A stretch of 64,000 nt of DNA from NCBI GenBank assembly GCA_029216955.1, contig JANAVB010031417.1, positions 20,106,027-20,170,026 of the forward strand, written 5' to 3'. The notes under the pieces are model-generated. The model was not told where the DNA came from, ran no database searches, and saw only the letters and a program-made list of their open reading frames with translations. The translations under genes and the position numbers were made by a program. Shown here piece after piece: positions 46,634-56,390 of the stretch. This DNA comes from Iris pallida (lineage: Eukaryota > Streptophyta > Magnoliopsida > Asparagales > Iridaceae). How positions within the stretch are numbered: position 1 is the stretch's first letter; each line of letters begins with the position of its first letter.

Positions 46634-46945
46634 GAGCGGATCAAAAGTCTCCCTTAGAAAACCCCCTAAAAAACCTCCTCACTCTAATTCGTAATATTAA
46701 TATTAATATTAATATTAATGTTAAGTTTGTTAATTTTTTTTAATTTTTTTAATATTAATGTTCCTTTCCTGTTCTGTTAATATTAATTTTAATGTTAAGT
46801 TTAATGTTAATTTTAGTATTTAATGTTAAAATTAACATTAATATTAACATTAATATTAATATTAACATTAATATTAACATTAAATTACGGATTAGAGTGA
46901 GGGGGTTTTTAGGGGATTTTCTAAGGAGGACTTTTGATCCGCTTC

Positions 46946-47020
<75 letters not shown>
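46581..47020. mobile_element. Foldback element (about 46632-46946) set between two (TA)n tracts, core of TTAATR repeats
   Basis: Inverted repeats of about 65 bp: GGGAGCGGATCAAAAGTC at the left (46632) and, read inward from 46946, GGAAGCGGATCAAAAGTC. Between them are (TTAATATTAATG)-type hexamer arrays that are themselves near-palindromic. The outer sides are (TA)n (46581-46630 and 46948-47020), consistent with insertion at TA and loss of a readable target duplication. Confidence 0.82.
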
Positions 47021-47021
<1 letters not shown>

Positions 47022-47303
47022 GATAAAAGAGTTTTTATTTGTAATAAAACAAAGCTGAGCACAATACAAATCCTTGGTCCCTTGTACTCCCAGGCTGTCT
47101 TCTCTTTGAAAATATGAAGTCTCGTAGGATGTTAATATAAACAATTATTATCCGTTATGAATCTATGATGTAATATAACTATTATAATATATTTTTGTCA
47201 TCAAAATATTTTGTGACTAATTTGTACTATTTTTTTTCTTTTACATTATATAATTTGTTTGAATTAAAAATTTACTAATTGTTTCTGACCCGCTATATCC
47301 GAA

Positions 47304-47514
47304 GAGTCCATTTTTGTACACCCGACAAAACTTGAACGTTGTTTACTATTCCATTCAAGGGTTGCCATGTGTCAACTTAAAATAATTTTTGTTTTTAATT
47401 TAATTTCCCTCGGTTCATAATAATCTAAAAATTAATTTTAGATTGACATATGTCAACCCTTGATTGGAATGATGAATATCAGCCAAGTTTTGATGGATGA
47501 ACAAAAATGAACTC
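47304..47514. mobile_element. Foldback MITE (211 bp)
   Basis: The left arm begins GAGTCCATTTTTGTACACCC and the right arm, read inward, GAGTTCATTTTTGTTCATCC. Arms of about 65 bp share ATTCCA.TCAAGGGTTG(C/A)CAT. The target duplication is unclear. Confidence 0.75.
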
Positions 47515-48121
47515 ACATCCAAATAATTTTTTTTTCAAGTTTTGGAGGTTTGAGAATGGATTTTGAATTCCTTATCCATGTTCCGTATGTCTAGGATTGT
47601 GAATTAGGGATGAATACGAGGGGCTTCATATTCCTAATTGATGTAAAAAAGCTATTCCTAAGCCCTCATTGGGAATATTTTTTGCTTTCATAGGAACATT
47701 GATTGGGTATTTTGTTTGGACGGTAATATCCTCTTTACTTTCAAAATTTTAATTTCTATCCCAAATATGTAAATTTAGGTAATAGTAGGATCATGAAATT
47801 AATGAAAGAATATTTATAAAAACTAAACAAATTAAGATTTTTATTCCTGTGTGAACTAAATATGAAAATAAAAAAATAAAAAATTTGGACTACATATTTC
47901 TAATCTAACCAAATATGTCTATGAAAATGTTAAATTTTTTTCCATAAAAAATGAATAAAAAATAGATTCATAGAAATACAAAAAAGAAGAAGAAAAAAAA
48001 GACTTCATCTATAAACGAGACATAAAAGCCACATGTCCTCTCCATGCACACAAGCGTACTCAAAGGTGTTTTAGTGTACTATTTTATTTCCCAATGGAAG
48101 AAGCATTACTAGTAATTAATT

Positions 48122-48895
48122 ACAATCTTGTTGTCTGGCTAGTTTAATACTAACTCACTACTAGCAAATACTGATGTGGCGGATAGAGGTAATCAAATTT
48201 ACAGGTTTAGCTGGTCAACAGCTTCTAAAAAATATTCTTTAAACATTTCTCTTATATTAATTGGCTTCCAAAAATTTTGGGTGATGACATCTTCCATTAT
48301 GTGGCATCTGACATGGAAAGTGACATGGCAGTTGACATGTCATGTTTTAACTCAAAAAATTAATTACCCAAAAAAATTATTGTTATTGTTAATGTTAATG
48401 CTAATGCTAATTTTAATTTAATGTTAATATTAATTTTAATATTAATAATACTAATGCTAATTAATGTTAATATTAATATTAATATTCATGTTAATTTGAA
48501 GTTAATATTAATTTTAGTATTAGTTTTAATGTTAATGCTAATTTTAATTTAATGTTAATATTAATGTTAATGTTAATGTTAAAGTTAATATTAATGTTAA
48601 TTCTAATATTAATGTTAATGTTAATTTTAATGTTTATGTTAACCAGCTAAACCTGTAAACTTGGTTATCTCTTTCTGCCACATCAGTATTTATTAGTAGT
48701 GAGCTAGTACTGAGCTAGCCATAGAGCAATTTTAATGTTAATGTTAATGTTAAAGTTAATATTAATGTTAACGTTGATTTTAATGTTAATGTTAACCAGC
48801 TAAACCTGTAAACTTAATTATCTCTTTCTGCCACATCAGTATTATTAGTAGTGAGCCTGGTACTGAGCTAGCCATAGAACAATTTCGAATTTAAT
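48122..48895. mobile_element. Foldback element with a TTAATG-array core and a duplicated right arm
   Basis: The left arm (about 48122-48222) includes CTCACTACTAGCAAATACTGA, TGTGGC and TTTACAGGTTTAGCTGGT. The inverted arm is at 48640-48735 and again, with its own short array, at about 48785-48895. The core (48375-48640) is almost only TTAATG, TTAATA and CTAATT hexamers. No coding region. Confidence 0.8.
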
Positions 48896-49738
48896 TATCT
48901 CACTTCCTATATAATCCATCTCAGCAGAATCGCTCTGCTGAGCGAGGTTTGACCCAAATTGGCCAAACGATACCGACAAAACTACCCAAAGTTTGGGCAA
49001 CTAATTCCAATTGTAAGGTTCGGATTCGAAGGCGGATCCAGAACTAATTTTGTTAATATACTCAAATCTGGATTCCATTTATATATTTTTTTTCAGTTCC
49101 CGAAGGGCCATAAAATACTAAAATCTCACAGTGATCTGGATTTTATTCTAATTCTTTTAGATCCCAAAACTTTGATTCCTATCACTATATATTAAGTTAT
49201 CAGTAGTACCATTCTACCAATCTACCATTCGACAGCTTTGTTAGCGTATATTTTAAGTATTCAAACGTAACTTTATCTAATTAACACGTGACTGGAGGGT
49301 GTTATTTTTTCACTTTTATATGTCACTTATAGATGGTTCAAAATGTTATTTATTTTTATCATTTATAAATGATTTAGATGTCTTATGTGATTTAAAATTT
49401 TTAGAATTATACTCTTGTGTTCAAAATATATATAAGGGTCTTACCCAAGTTTGAAACATTAAATCTATTCACATGAATTATTAATACCAAAATAATATTA
49501 ATATTAAAATTGTTAAACATATGTAATTCTTTTAAGAGTCTTCAAACACATAAATTTAAGTTTGAAACATTAATAATACATAAGAGTCTTTAAAAACATA
49601 AATTTAAGTTTGAAACATTAATACATCAATTTGAAAATATTTTTATTACTAGACAAAAAGAGAAGAGAAAATGAGTTTTGGATAGATGGATTAAGATACT
49701 ACTTTTCTAATCGATTAGATGGGTTCAAATGACTAGAC

Positions 49739-50212
49739 TGTTGGAAAAGTGAATGTAAATTTGATTTGAAAAATTAATTAAAAATTATTTTTATAAATTT
49801 TTAATAGGTGTGTCTAATGTGCAATAAATTTTGTGCAACGAATTATCTATTGGAAATTGTGTCCTTTCCATTGTGTCTTTTATCCCTTATAAAAGGATAG
49901 TCCTATGAGTGTTTAAATTAATGAATCAAAAACTCATTTCATCCATCTAGCAATCTAGCATTAAGTATAAGAGAGAGAGAGAGCGACTACCAACATTGCA
50001 TCGTCGAGTTCCTACGATGTGAAATGTTGCTACTGAAGGAGAAGAAGCGTTTTATCTTGGAAGACTAATCGTCATTAAAATCGTAAGCACCAATGCGGGA
50101 CGAATATTGTCTTAAGGACATTGAACCAAGTTCAAGCATCAGTCTCGATTAGATCATTATTTTATATTTTAATTTCAGAGTCTAAATACAAAGTTGAGAA
50201 TTCCTACTAACA
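49739..50212 (+). mobile_element. Solo LTR, copia-like (474 bp)
   Basis: The sequence begins TGTTGGAAAAGTG and ends CCTACTAACA, with TAGAC on both sides (49734-49738 and 50213-50217). A TATA-box-like TTATAAAAGG is at 49888-49897, and a GA run (49969-49984) lies downstream, the layout of a plant copia LTR. No internal region remains, so it arose by recombination between the two LTRs of one element. Orientation is taken from the TATA box. Confidence 0.88.
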
Positions 50213-50221
50213 TAGACTAAT

Positions 50222-50310
50222 TAGATGGAGGGGAATGCTTAAGTAGTAACTAGATGGATTCCAATAGATGGAGGGGAATGCTTAAGTAGTAACTAGATGG
50301 ATTCCAATAA
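50222..50310. repeat. 43-bp tandem duplication
   Basis: The block AGATGGAGGGGAATGCTTAA through GATGGATTCCAAT occurs twice in direct contact. Confidence 0.92.
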
Positions 50311-50343
50311 AAATTAGTCAGTCATTTGGATCCATCCCGTATC

Positions 50344-50344
<1 letters not shown>

Positions 50345-50425
<81 letters not shown>
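50345..50425. repeat. (TA)n microsatellite, about 80 bp
   Basis: An uninterrupted TA run. Confidence 0.98.
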
Positions 50426-50428
<3 letters not shown>

Positions 50429-50686
50429 CTTTTATAGTATTTAAATACAAATGCTTATCTATTCTACTATATAATAGGAAAACTTAGATGGTGAAACTTT
50501 TAAATTCCGAAAATACCCTTACATACTTATACTAATTAAAAATAGTTCATTAATTTTAATAAGGACAACTTAGTAATTAGGAAGACTACCCTTTGGTCTT
50601 CCTAAAGAGTCTTCCTAAACTAATTAAGAAATGTTAAAATACGTGCAAGGCACGTGCACATATGCTAGTACAACATAATAGAATGA

Positions 50687-50797
50687 TTTGCAAATGATCT
50701 CTAGCCTAGTGGTTAAGAAAGACGCGTACGGCCCAAGTGGTCGGAGTTCGACCCCAGTGGAGACGAGTTCGCCACAATCTATTGCTTCAAAAAAAAA
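50687..50797 (+). mobile_element. tRNA-derived SINE (111 bp)
   Basis: A-box CTAGCCTAGTGGTTAAG and B-box AGTTCGACCCC lie about 40 bases apart, with an A8-10 tail at the end. The 14-base flanks ACATAATA(G/T)AATGA (50673-50686 and 50798-50811) are a target duplication with one mismatch. Confidence 0.88.
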
Positions 50798-50952
50798 ACA
50801 TAATATAATGACTTACTTTAACAAAGTTGATTTTTTACTTATACCTTCCATGTAAAATGGCACTATTGAAGACATAATGAGTTTCTTTTTTTTTTCTTTT
50901 TTTTTAGGAGGGATATTATTTTAATTTTTGTTCTATACATCCAAAAGAAAAA

Positions 50953-51146
50953 TGCTAAGTCTACAACCAAAATTTTAGAACTTTTTTACAACATCTCTCT
51001 CCCATCCCTTACACATGGGTTCCACTGGATCCCACCTCCCTGCTACATGGGCTCCACTCGACTCCACCACTTTTTCTCCTCCTCCAATCGAACCCGACAC
51101 GTAGCAGTTGTAAGAAAATTGTAAACATTTGGTTGTAGGCATAGCA
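50953..51146. mobile_element. Foldback MITE (194 bp)
   Basis: Ends TGCTAAGTCTACAACCAAA and, read inward at the right, TGCTATGCCTACAACCAAA; the arms remain similar for about 40 bp. The middle has GGGTTCCACTGGATCCCACC-type sequence and no gene. Confidence 0.78.
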
Positions 51147-51585
51147 AAGCTCCATCCAAAAACTCTAGAAACACCCTCCCTCTCCCCAAGCAGCGTGTAT
51201 TCGTAATATCTACTTCAAAAACCTCCGAAGGAGGTTAAACACGAAAGTCGACGAATTAAGGAATAATATGTAATTAGGGGTGCAACTCGGACGGGTTGAG
51301 TCGGGCTTGAAGTCAACCCGAGTCCAACCCGATGAATCATAAGCCTAGCCCGAGCCCAAATCTAACCTGACCTCGGGTTAAACATATGAAGCCCAAGACC
51401 AAGCCTGAAGGCTCGGGTTGGGTCGGTTCCATCGGTTATCGGACCTAACATAATATTTGAAATGATTTTAAACAAAAAGTAATATTAAACACATAAGCAA
51501 ATAGCAATCGAGCCTTGATCATTACAAAATACAAATTGAAATACGATTTAGGATAAGGTGTTAAAGAGTTTGTGTGGAAAAGTTG

Positions 51586-54458
51586 TGTCACGCCCCAGAA
51601 CCAGAATACTGGAGAGCGGGGGCAGACATAGCCAGCTACGTATAATAAAATAGAATCCATCTCACCATACGGTCACGGCTGTCAAGATATGTGAGGGTTT
51701 ATCTACAAGCCATCAGTCTCTTAAGGTCATAAATTATCCTATTGTCTCAATCTCAACCAACTAGTAATAATCACAAGATATCAGATCACCAAATATACAA
51801 TTGTAAGGCGTCCCAAACATTACATATCCAGATGATCATGAAGCTAGTCGTACAAAATGTAAGGACTAGCAAGAGTTAAGTCATACATGATCAACCTCGA
51901 GTTGCCAATCATGATTACAGCCCGTAGGCAGGCAGAAGTAAAGTGCATCGAGCTAACAAGTGCTCGTCGGCTAAACGCCTCAAATGAAAATGTACAATAG
52001 AGTGGGAGAGCCAAAATAACCCACTCGTTGCCAGGATTCCCTCTAGTGGTCACCATGTGGCTGGAAGGCAGGTAGATCCTTTGCTGCTGCTCCGGTATCT
52101 GGCCATACAAAACCAGCTGGGTCAGACCCCAGAAAGAGCAAGTGCCACAAAGGAGGCTTCACTTAAGAACTAAAACCAGCAATTAGCACAATAATATAAT
52201 TACATAATAAGAGACAGTTAATTTAAGAAAAAGCATGATGGGTGAATATAAAAGACAATCTTATACAGAATCGATAAAAGACAGAACATATGGAAGAGCA
52301 TGACATGATGATATACGATGAGATAACCATGGGACTATTCAGATAACCAGGTTACAACCCGTAAACCAAACAAGGACCGAGGTTGTAACCCTTCGTCTGA
52401 ACGGAACTTGGTTTCTCCTACAATTTATCGGCAAGGTAAGAAATCTGGTCATGCAATTATTCATGATATAGAATTAAGATAAAGCACGAGTAATCATGTC
52501 ATGCCAGAAATGGTACAGAATCAGGACGAGACAAAGCTGGACTAGACTCCATCCAATCAATCACGGCCAAGCAATAAATACGGCTTGCTACTTTAACTAA
52601 CTAGGGTTATCACAGGCCTAGTTACTAGCAAGATGCAATGAGAATCCCAAGTCCGGTTACCTGTTTGTTACTACCTGAGTGATCCCAGCAAGAAAGAAAA
52701 AAGATAGCAGGATATAGCAGACACACTGTAGTAAGATACATGTGTCCTAAGGTACCACACTCGACGGCGGGCTGGAAGTGCGCTCATCTCGACGGATAGC
52801 AACAAATCCCATGTATATATATATAAGGCCGGGACCCAAGGGGCAACAGGTAACTGGGAAATTCTCCATGAACTATTTGATCAATCTAGTCATTAACCTA
52901 GCCAGATTCAGTATGAATCCCTGACCGTGGAAAACCAGGGATTCATGTCCTAGACAAGATACGAGACAAGACTGGTTGCTTACACAAGCACATTCAATAC
53001 AATCACCCACGGTGTCAAGAATTCACTTAGCATGTCAAGTTAGCCGTCGCAACAGCGTATCAAGGTTATCGTGTCAAGATTACTTGTCAAGATTACTTAT
53101 CAAGGCAAGGGTGCGTCACGACGGACCACCATCAAGAATTATCATGTCAAATTATTTGTCAAGAGTGCACCACCACGGGTCACTGTCATGTCATGTGTAG
53201 CAGGTCAAGTTATTAAGTCAGGAGTGCACCACGGCGGGCCACTATCAAGTATTGTTCAATTATCATTCCAAACATAATAAATAAATTCGGGATTATCAAG
53301 TTCATGACAAAAGGCGTAAGGATATAAAATGGACGTTAAATATCTAATAAAATATCAATATACAGGGCTATAGGAGATCCAGGGTAAGTAGGGTCAGGTC
53401 CAGTTGCGCCTAAGTCAGACTGCGCTCAGGTCAGGCTACGCTCAGGTCAGCCTACGCTCAGGTCAGGCTACGCTCAGTCAGCATACGCTCAGGCAGCATA
53501 CGCTCAGTCAGCATACGCTCAGGCAGCATACGCTCAGTCAGCATACGCTCAGGCAGCGTACGCTCAGGCAGCATACGCTCAGGCATCATACGCTCAGTCA
53601 GCATACGCTCAGGCAGCATATGCAAGACATACGCTTCCAAAAGGCAGCGTATAAGGTCCATACGACTCCTTGTCACCCAAGTCAGCGTATGCAAGACATA
53701 CGCTTCCAAAAGGCAGCGTATGAGGTAGACTGCGCTGCGCTAAAGAGCGCGCGCAGCTCAGTGGCGTAAGCTAAAAAGCTCGCGCACTGCTCACTGTCTT
53801 CTCCAAAACAGCAAGAACTCCATGGTTTGAGCCTAAAACTTCAAAAGTCCATAACTTGGTCAAAACAAGTCCAAATCCAACTTTTCAAAGGTCAAAATTG
53901 GGTAGAATAAAATTTTCTACAACATGGAACCATCAAAACTTGAAAACAAAGAAGTTTGATAGATCAAAACCACCAAAATCCAAAAATAATTAATTTCTAG
54001 ATCTACAAAAATCAAAGCCTCAAAATGGAAAATGACAAGTTCTAATGTGTCTTAGAAATATGAGAAGAAGCTAATGGAACAATAAAAATGGGCTCTCTTG
54101 TGGAAGCAAGTTGTACTTGCCTAAGGGGTGTTGGTGTTGTGTAGAGGAAGGAAGAAGAAGATGGAGAAATAAATGAGAGAATAATGAAGAGAGAGAAGGT
54201 TGGTGGAGATATTATAAGGGTGGGTTGTGTTGTGTTGAGGGTGGAGTATAGGTTAAAGTGTTCCATGCATATTAAACCAAACCAAACCAAACCAATTCTC
54301 CTCCATAAAATAAACCAAGCCAGGTAAAACCCAGTTACGAGAACCAAAATCTGCAAGTCAAGCCAATTACAAGTACATGCCAAAATCCAAGAAAATAAAT
54401 ACAGATCTAAAATACATGCAAGCTTGACAAAATACATATTCAGAATATGGGTGTTACA
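51586..54458 (-). repeat. 3' LTR of element D (2,873 bp)
   Basis: It is nearly identical to the other LTR. Its extra 17 bp are explained by one more 15-bp array unit and one more GAA triplet, minus one A. Most of the differences I compared are C/T or G/A changes. No coding region; the open frames inside are repeat-driven. Confidence 0.97.
53405..53725. repeat. 15-bp TACGCTCAG(T/G)CAGCA array plus GCGTATG hairpins in the 3' LTR
   Basis: About nine units of CATACGCTCAG(T/G)CAG are followed by one and a half copies of the 66-69-bp palindromic unit (GCGTATGCAAGACATACGC) that is amplified in LTR B. Confidence 0.95.
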
Positions 54459-54475
54459 ACTCTACCCACCTTAAA
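54459..54475 (-). other. Polypurine tract of element D
   Basis: The minus strand reads AAGGTGGGTAGAGT directly before the TGTAACACCC start of the 3' LTR, where plus-strand DNA synthesis would be primed. Confidence 0.75.
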
Positions 54476-54599
54476 AGAATTCCATCCTCGGAATTTAAAT
54501 CAAGGAGTTAGAGATGTAAAAGCTAACTATACTATCCACAAGACTACACTAAGCAAACAATCAAACAATCATACATGCAAGCAAGGGATGGAAAAGCAT

Positions 54600-54855
54600 A
54601 AGGCATAAGGAAGACATTATACCTTACGAGTCAAACGGGTAGGGATAACGTGATCGGATGTCATCCTTACACTCCCATGTTTGACTCTCCCAAGGAGCGA
54701 TGAACTCAAACCACATGAACTAAACTGATAGTCTTGTGCTTGAGGTCTCTCTCTTTGGTCAAACAGGGACACGGGCCTCTCCTCACACGGAAAGGTTGGT
54801 ACCAATAACCTTTTTCGAATGATCTAGGATATGGCTCGGGCCCGGGATATACCGT
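54600..54855 (-). pseudogene. Remnant of the 3' end of pol (integrase C-terminus) in element D
   Basis: In mixed frames the minus strand gives VPTFPCEERPVSLFDQRER and LKHKTISLVHVV, then sequence with SHRS-like and RVKHGS stretches, ending near 54605. The pattern (P-V-x-L/I-x-D/A-R-E, then LK-K-I-LV-V-W) resembles the last 60 residues of Tekay/Del integrases. Stops and a frame change break it. It shows that D is a deletion product of a complete element, not an element that never had pol. Confidence 0.5.
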
Positions 54856-54860
54856 TGTAA

Positions 54861-56099
54861 TTAGGACACATGAAACATGACACGTATCCCGCATAACAAC
54901 GACGGAAAGCAAGACAATAGGACACAGATACCTCTCTGTCGATTCTGGATCTGGGCATGGGCGAACTGCTGAGGCCTCTGTTGCTGGAAGGCCTGGGCCT
55001 GAGATGGCAATGGACCCGGGAACGGGAGCTGCTGTGGTTGGTGAACTGGAGCTGGTTCTGGTGCTGGTGCTGGTGCTGGTCCCATAACCGAGGGACTAGT
55101 TACTGTCGACGATGATCTATTTCTGAACGGACAAGATCCTATCATGTGGCCTGGCGAACCACAAACCAAGCACAATCCCTGTGCTCTACGACACTCAGTA
55201 ACAACATGCCCGGGCTTTCCGCAATGAGAACAACCCGTTGCGAAAGGCCGCTTCTGCTTCTGCTGCTGGGGATAGGTCGGGGCAGGATGCTGTAAGGAGG
55301 TAACCGAATCTGTCCTCGTAGCTCCAATGGTCAAGGTCCTAGCTGCTGGGGCCGGTGCTGAGGATTGGTTCATCTGGTCGTGAGACCGCTTCCGACCTCC
55401 GGTCCGGTCCGCTATCCTTCGGGAAGTGTATTCATGCCTCCTCGCTGCTCGCAAGACGGCATCAAAAGTTCTGTACCCGAACTGCTCTACTGCCAATATG
55501 ATCTCCAAGTGGAGCCCCTACTGAAATCGCTGTGCTCTGTCTAGCTCGGTTGCCACCAAGGTGGGAGCAAACCGACTCAACCTTGAAAACTCGGCCGCAT
55601 ATCCGTCGACCGTCCTGTTCATCTGCCTGAGATTACTAAACCTGGTCTGCAAGTCATATCTAGCCACTGCGTCGAAGTACTTGGTCTGAAACATATCACT
55701 GAATACCGCCCACATGACAGGCGTACCCAAACTCGCTGCTTGTATAGCCCACCAGCTGCGGGCTAGATCTAGTAACTGCAGGCGCACCACAGCCACCTTC
55801 TCTGCTTCAGGGGTCCTGGCTGCCTCCAAGATAACTTCAATGTCCTGTAGCCAGGCATCTGCAGCAATAGCATCCTCGCTGCCGTCGAAGAAGGGAGGGT
55901 TCAGGCATTTGAAATTGTTGACCGCACTGTTCCCTCGAGGACCACTTCCGCTCATAGCATCTTGTACTGCTTGCTGTAAGGCATCACCTCGACGGTCCTG
56001 AGACGCAAGCAACTCACGGATGAGTCCTATCAAGACCCCATCCTCTGACCCTGCTGGCTGAACTAGCTGGACTGGGGGCACTGGTTCTCCAGAAGGCAT
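54861..56099 (-). CDS. Gag of element D, one in-frame stop
   Basis: One frame from ATG 56099 to 54861 (413 codons) is interrupted only by TAG at 55518-55520. N-terminal part: Q-rich helix, then FKCLNPPFFDGSEDAIAADA and WLQDIEVIL (capsid start), the FSDMFQTKYFDAVARYDLQT region and YAAEFSRLSRFAPTLVATE. After the stop the frame continues with AVLRAARRHEYTSRR and then two CCHC zinc knuckles, CSHCGKPGHVVTEC and CLVCGSPGHMIGSC, followed by a Pro/Gln-rich tail. Gag binds and packages the RNA into particles. The stop lies in a CAG-TAG context, compatible with a single C-to-T change. The last 25 residues or so are probably out of the original frame at the deletion junction. Confidence 0.93.
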
Positions 56100-56363
56100 G
56101 GCTCGGGAGGCGGCTGCTGAGGACTGATCTTGATCTTCTTGCTGTTGCAGGTCTGCCGGCCGAACTCCTTCTGGCTGATCAACAGGAATGATGCCACTGA
56201 AGCAATGACATCGAGAATATTAAGGAAGGACCAGGATAGAACAATGATGCAAGCATGTTATCAAGTCAGGGATCCAAGGAGATAAGAAGATACGAGTGGA
56301 GATCAAAGGCGAGTACAGATTGAGACATCTATCCGGTAAACCCTCACATTTCTTGATTGACAA

Positions 56364-56381
56364 GACCTGCATGGGCCACCA
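56364..56381 (-). other. Primer-binding site of element D (tRNA-Ile type)
   Basis: The minus strand reads TGGTGGCCCATGCAGGTC, 9 bases after the 5' LTR. Confidence 0.75.
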
Positions 56382-56390
56382 CTTAAACCA

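Noticed and set aside
46755..47144. Ile/Tyr and Asn/Ile repeat frames, also at 62482-62797
   Set aside because: Translations of (TA)n and TTAATR tracts.
53404..53769. Open frames with repeated HTLRQ/MLPER blocks, also at 58210-58701
   Set aside because: They lie on the 15-bp LTR arrays of element D on both strands, and are present in both LTRs.
54042..54437. 130-residue hydrophobic frame, repeated at 58833-59225
   Set aside because: Lies in the outer part of both LTRs; no domain, no start context; LTRs of this type are non-coding.
56382..56390. Primer-binding site directly at the LTR edge (TGGTTTAAG)
   Set aside because: These bases begin with TGG but are not conserved in elements A, B and C, while the 18-mer after them is.
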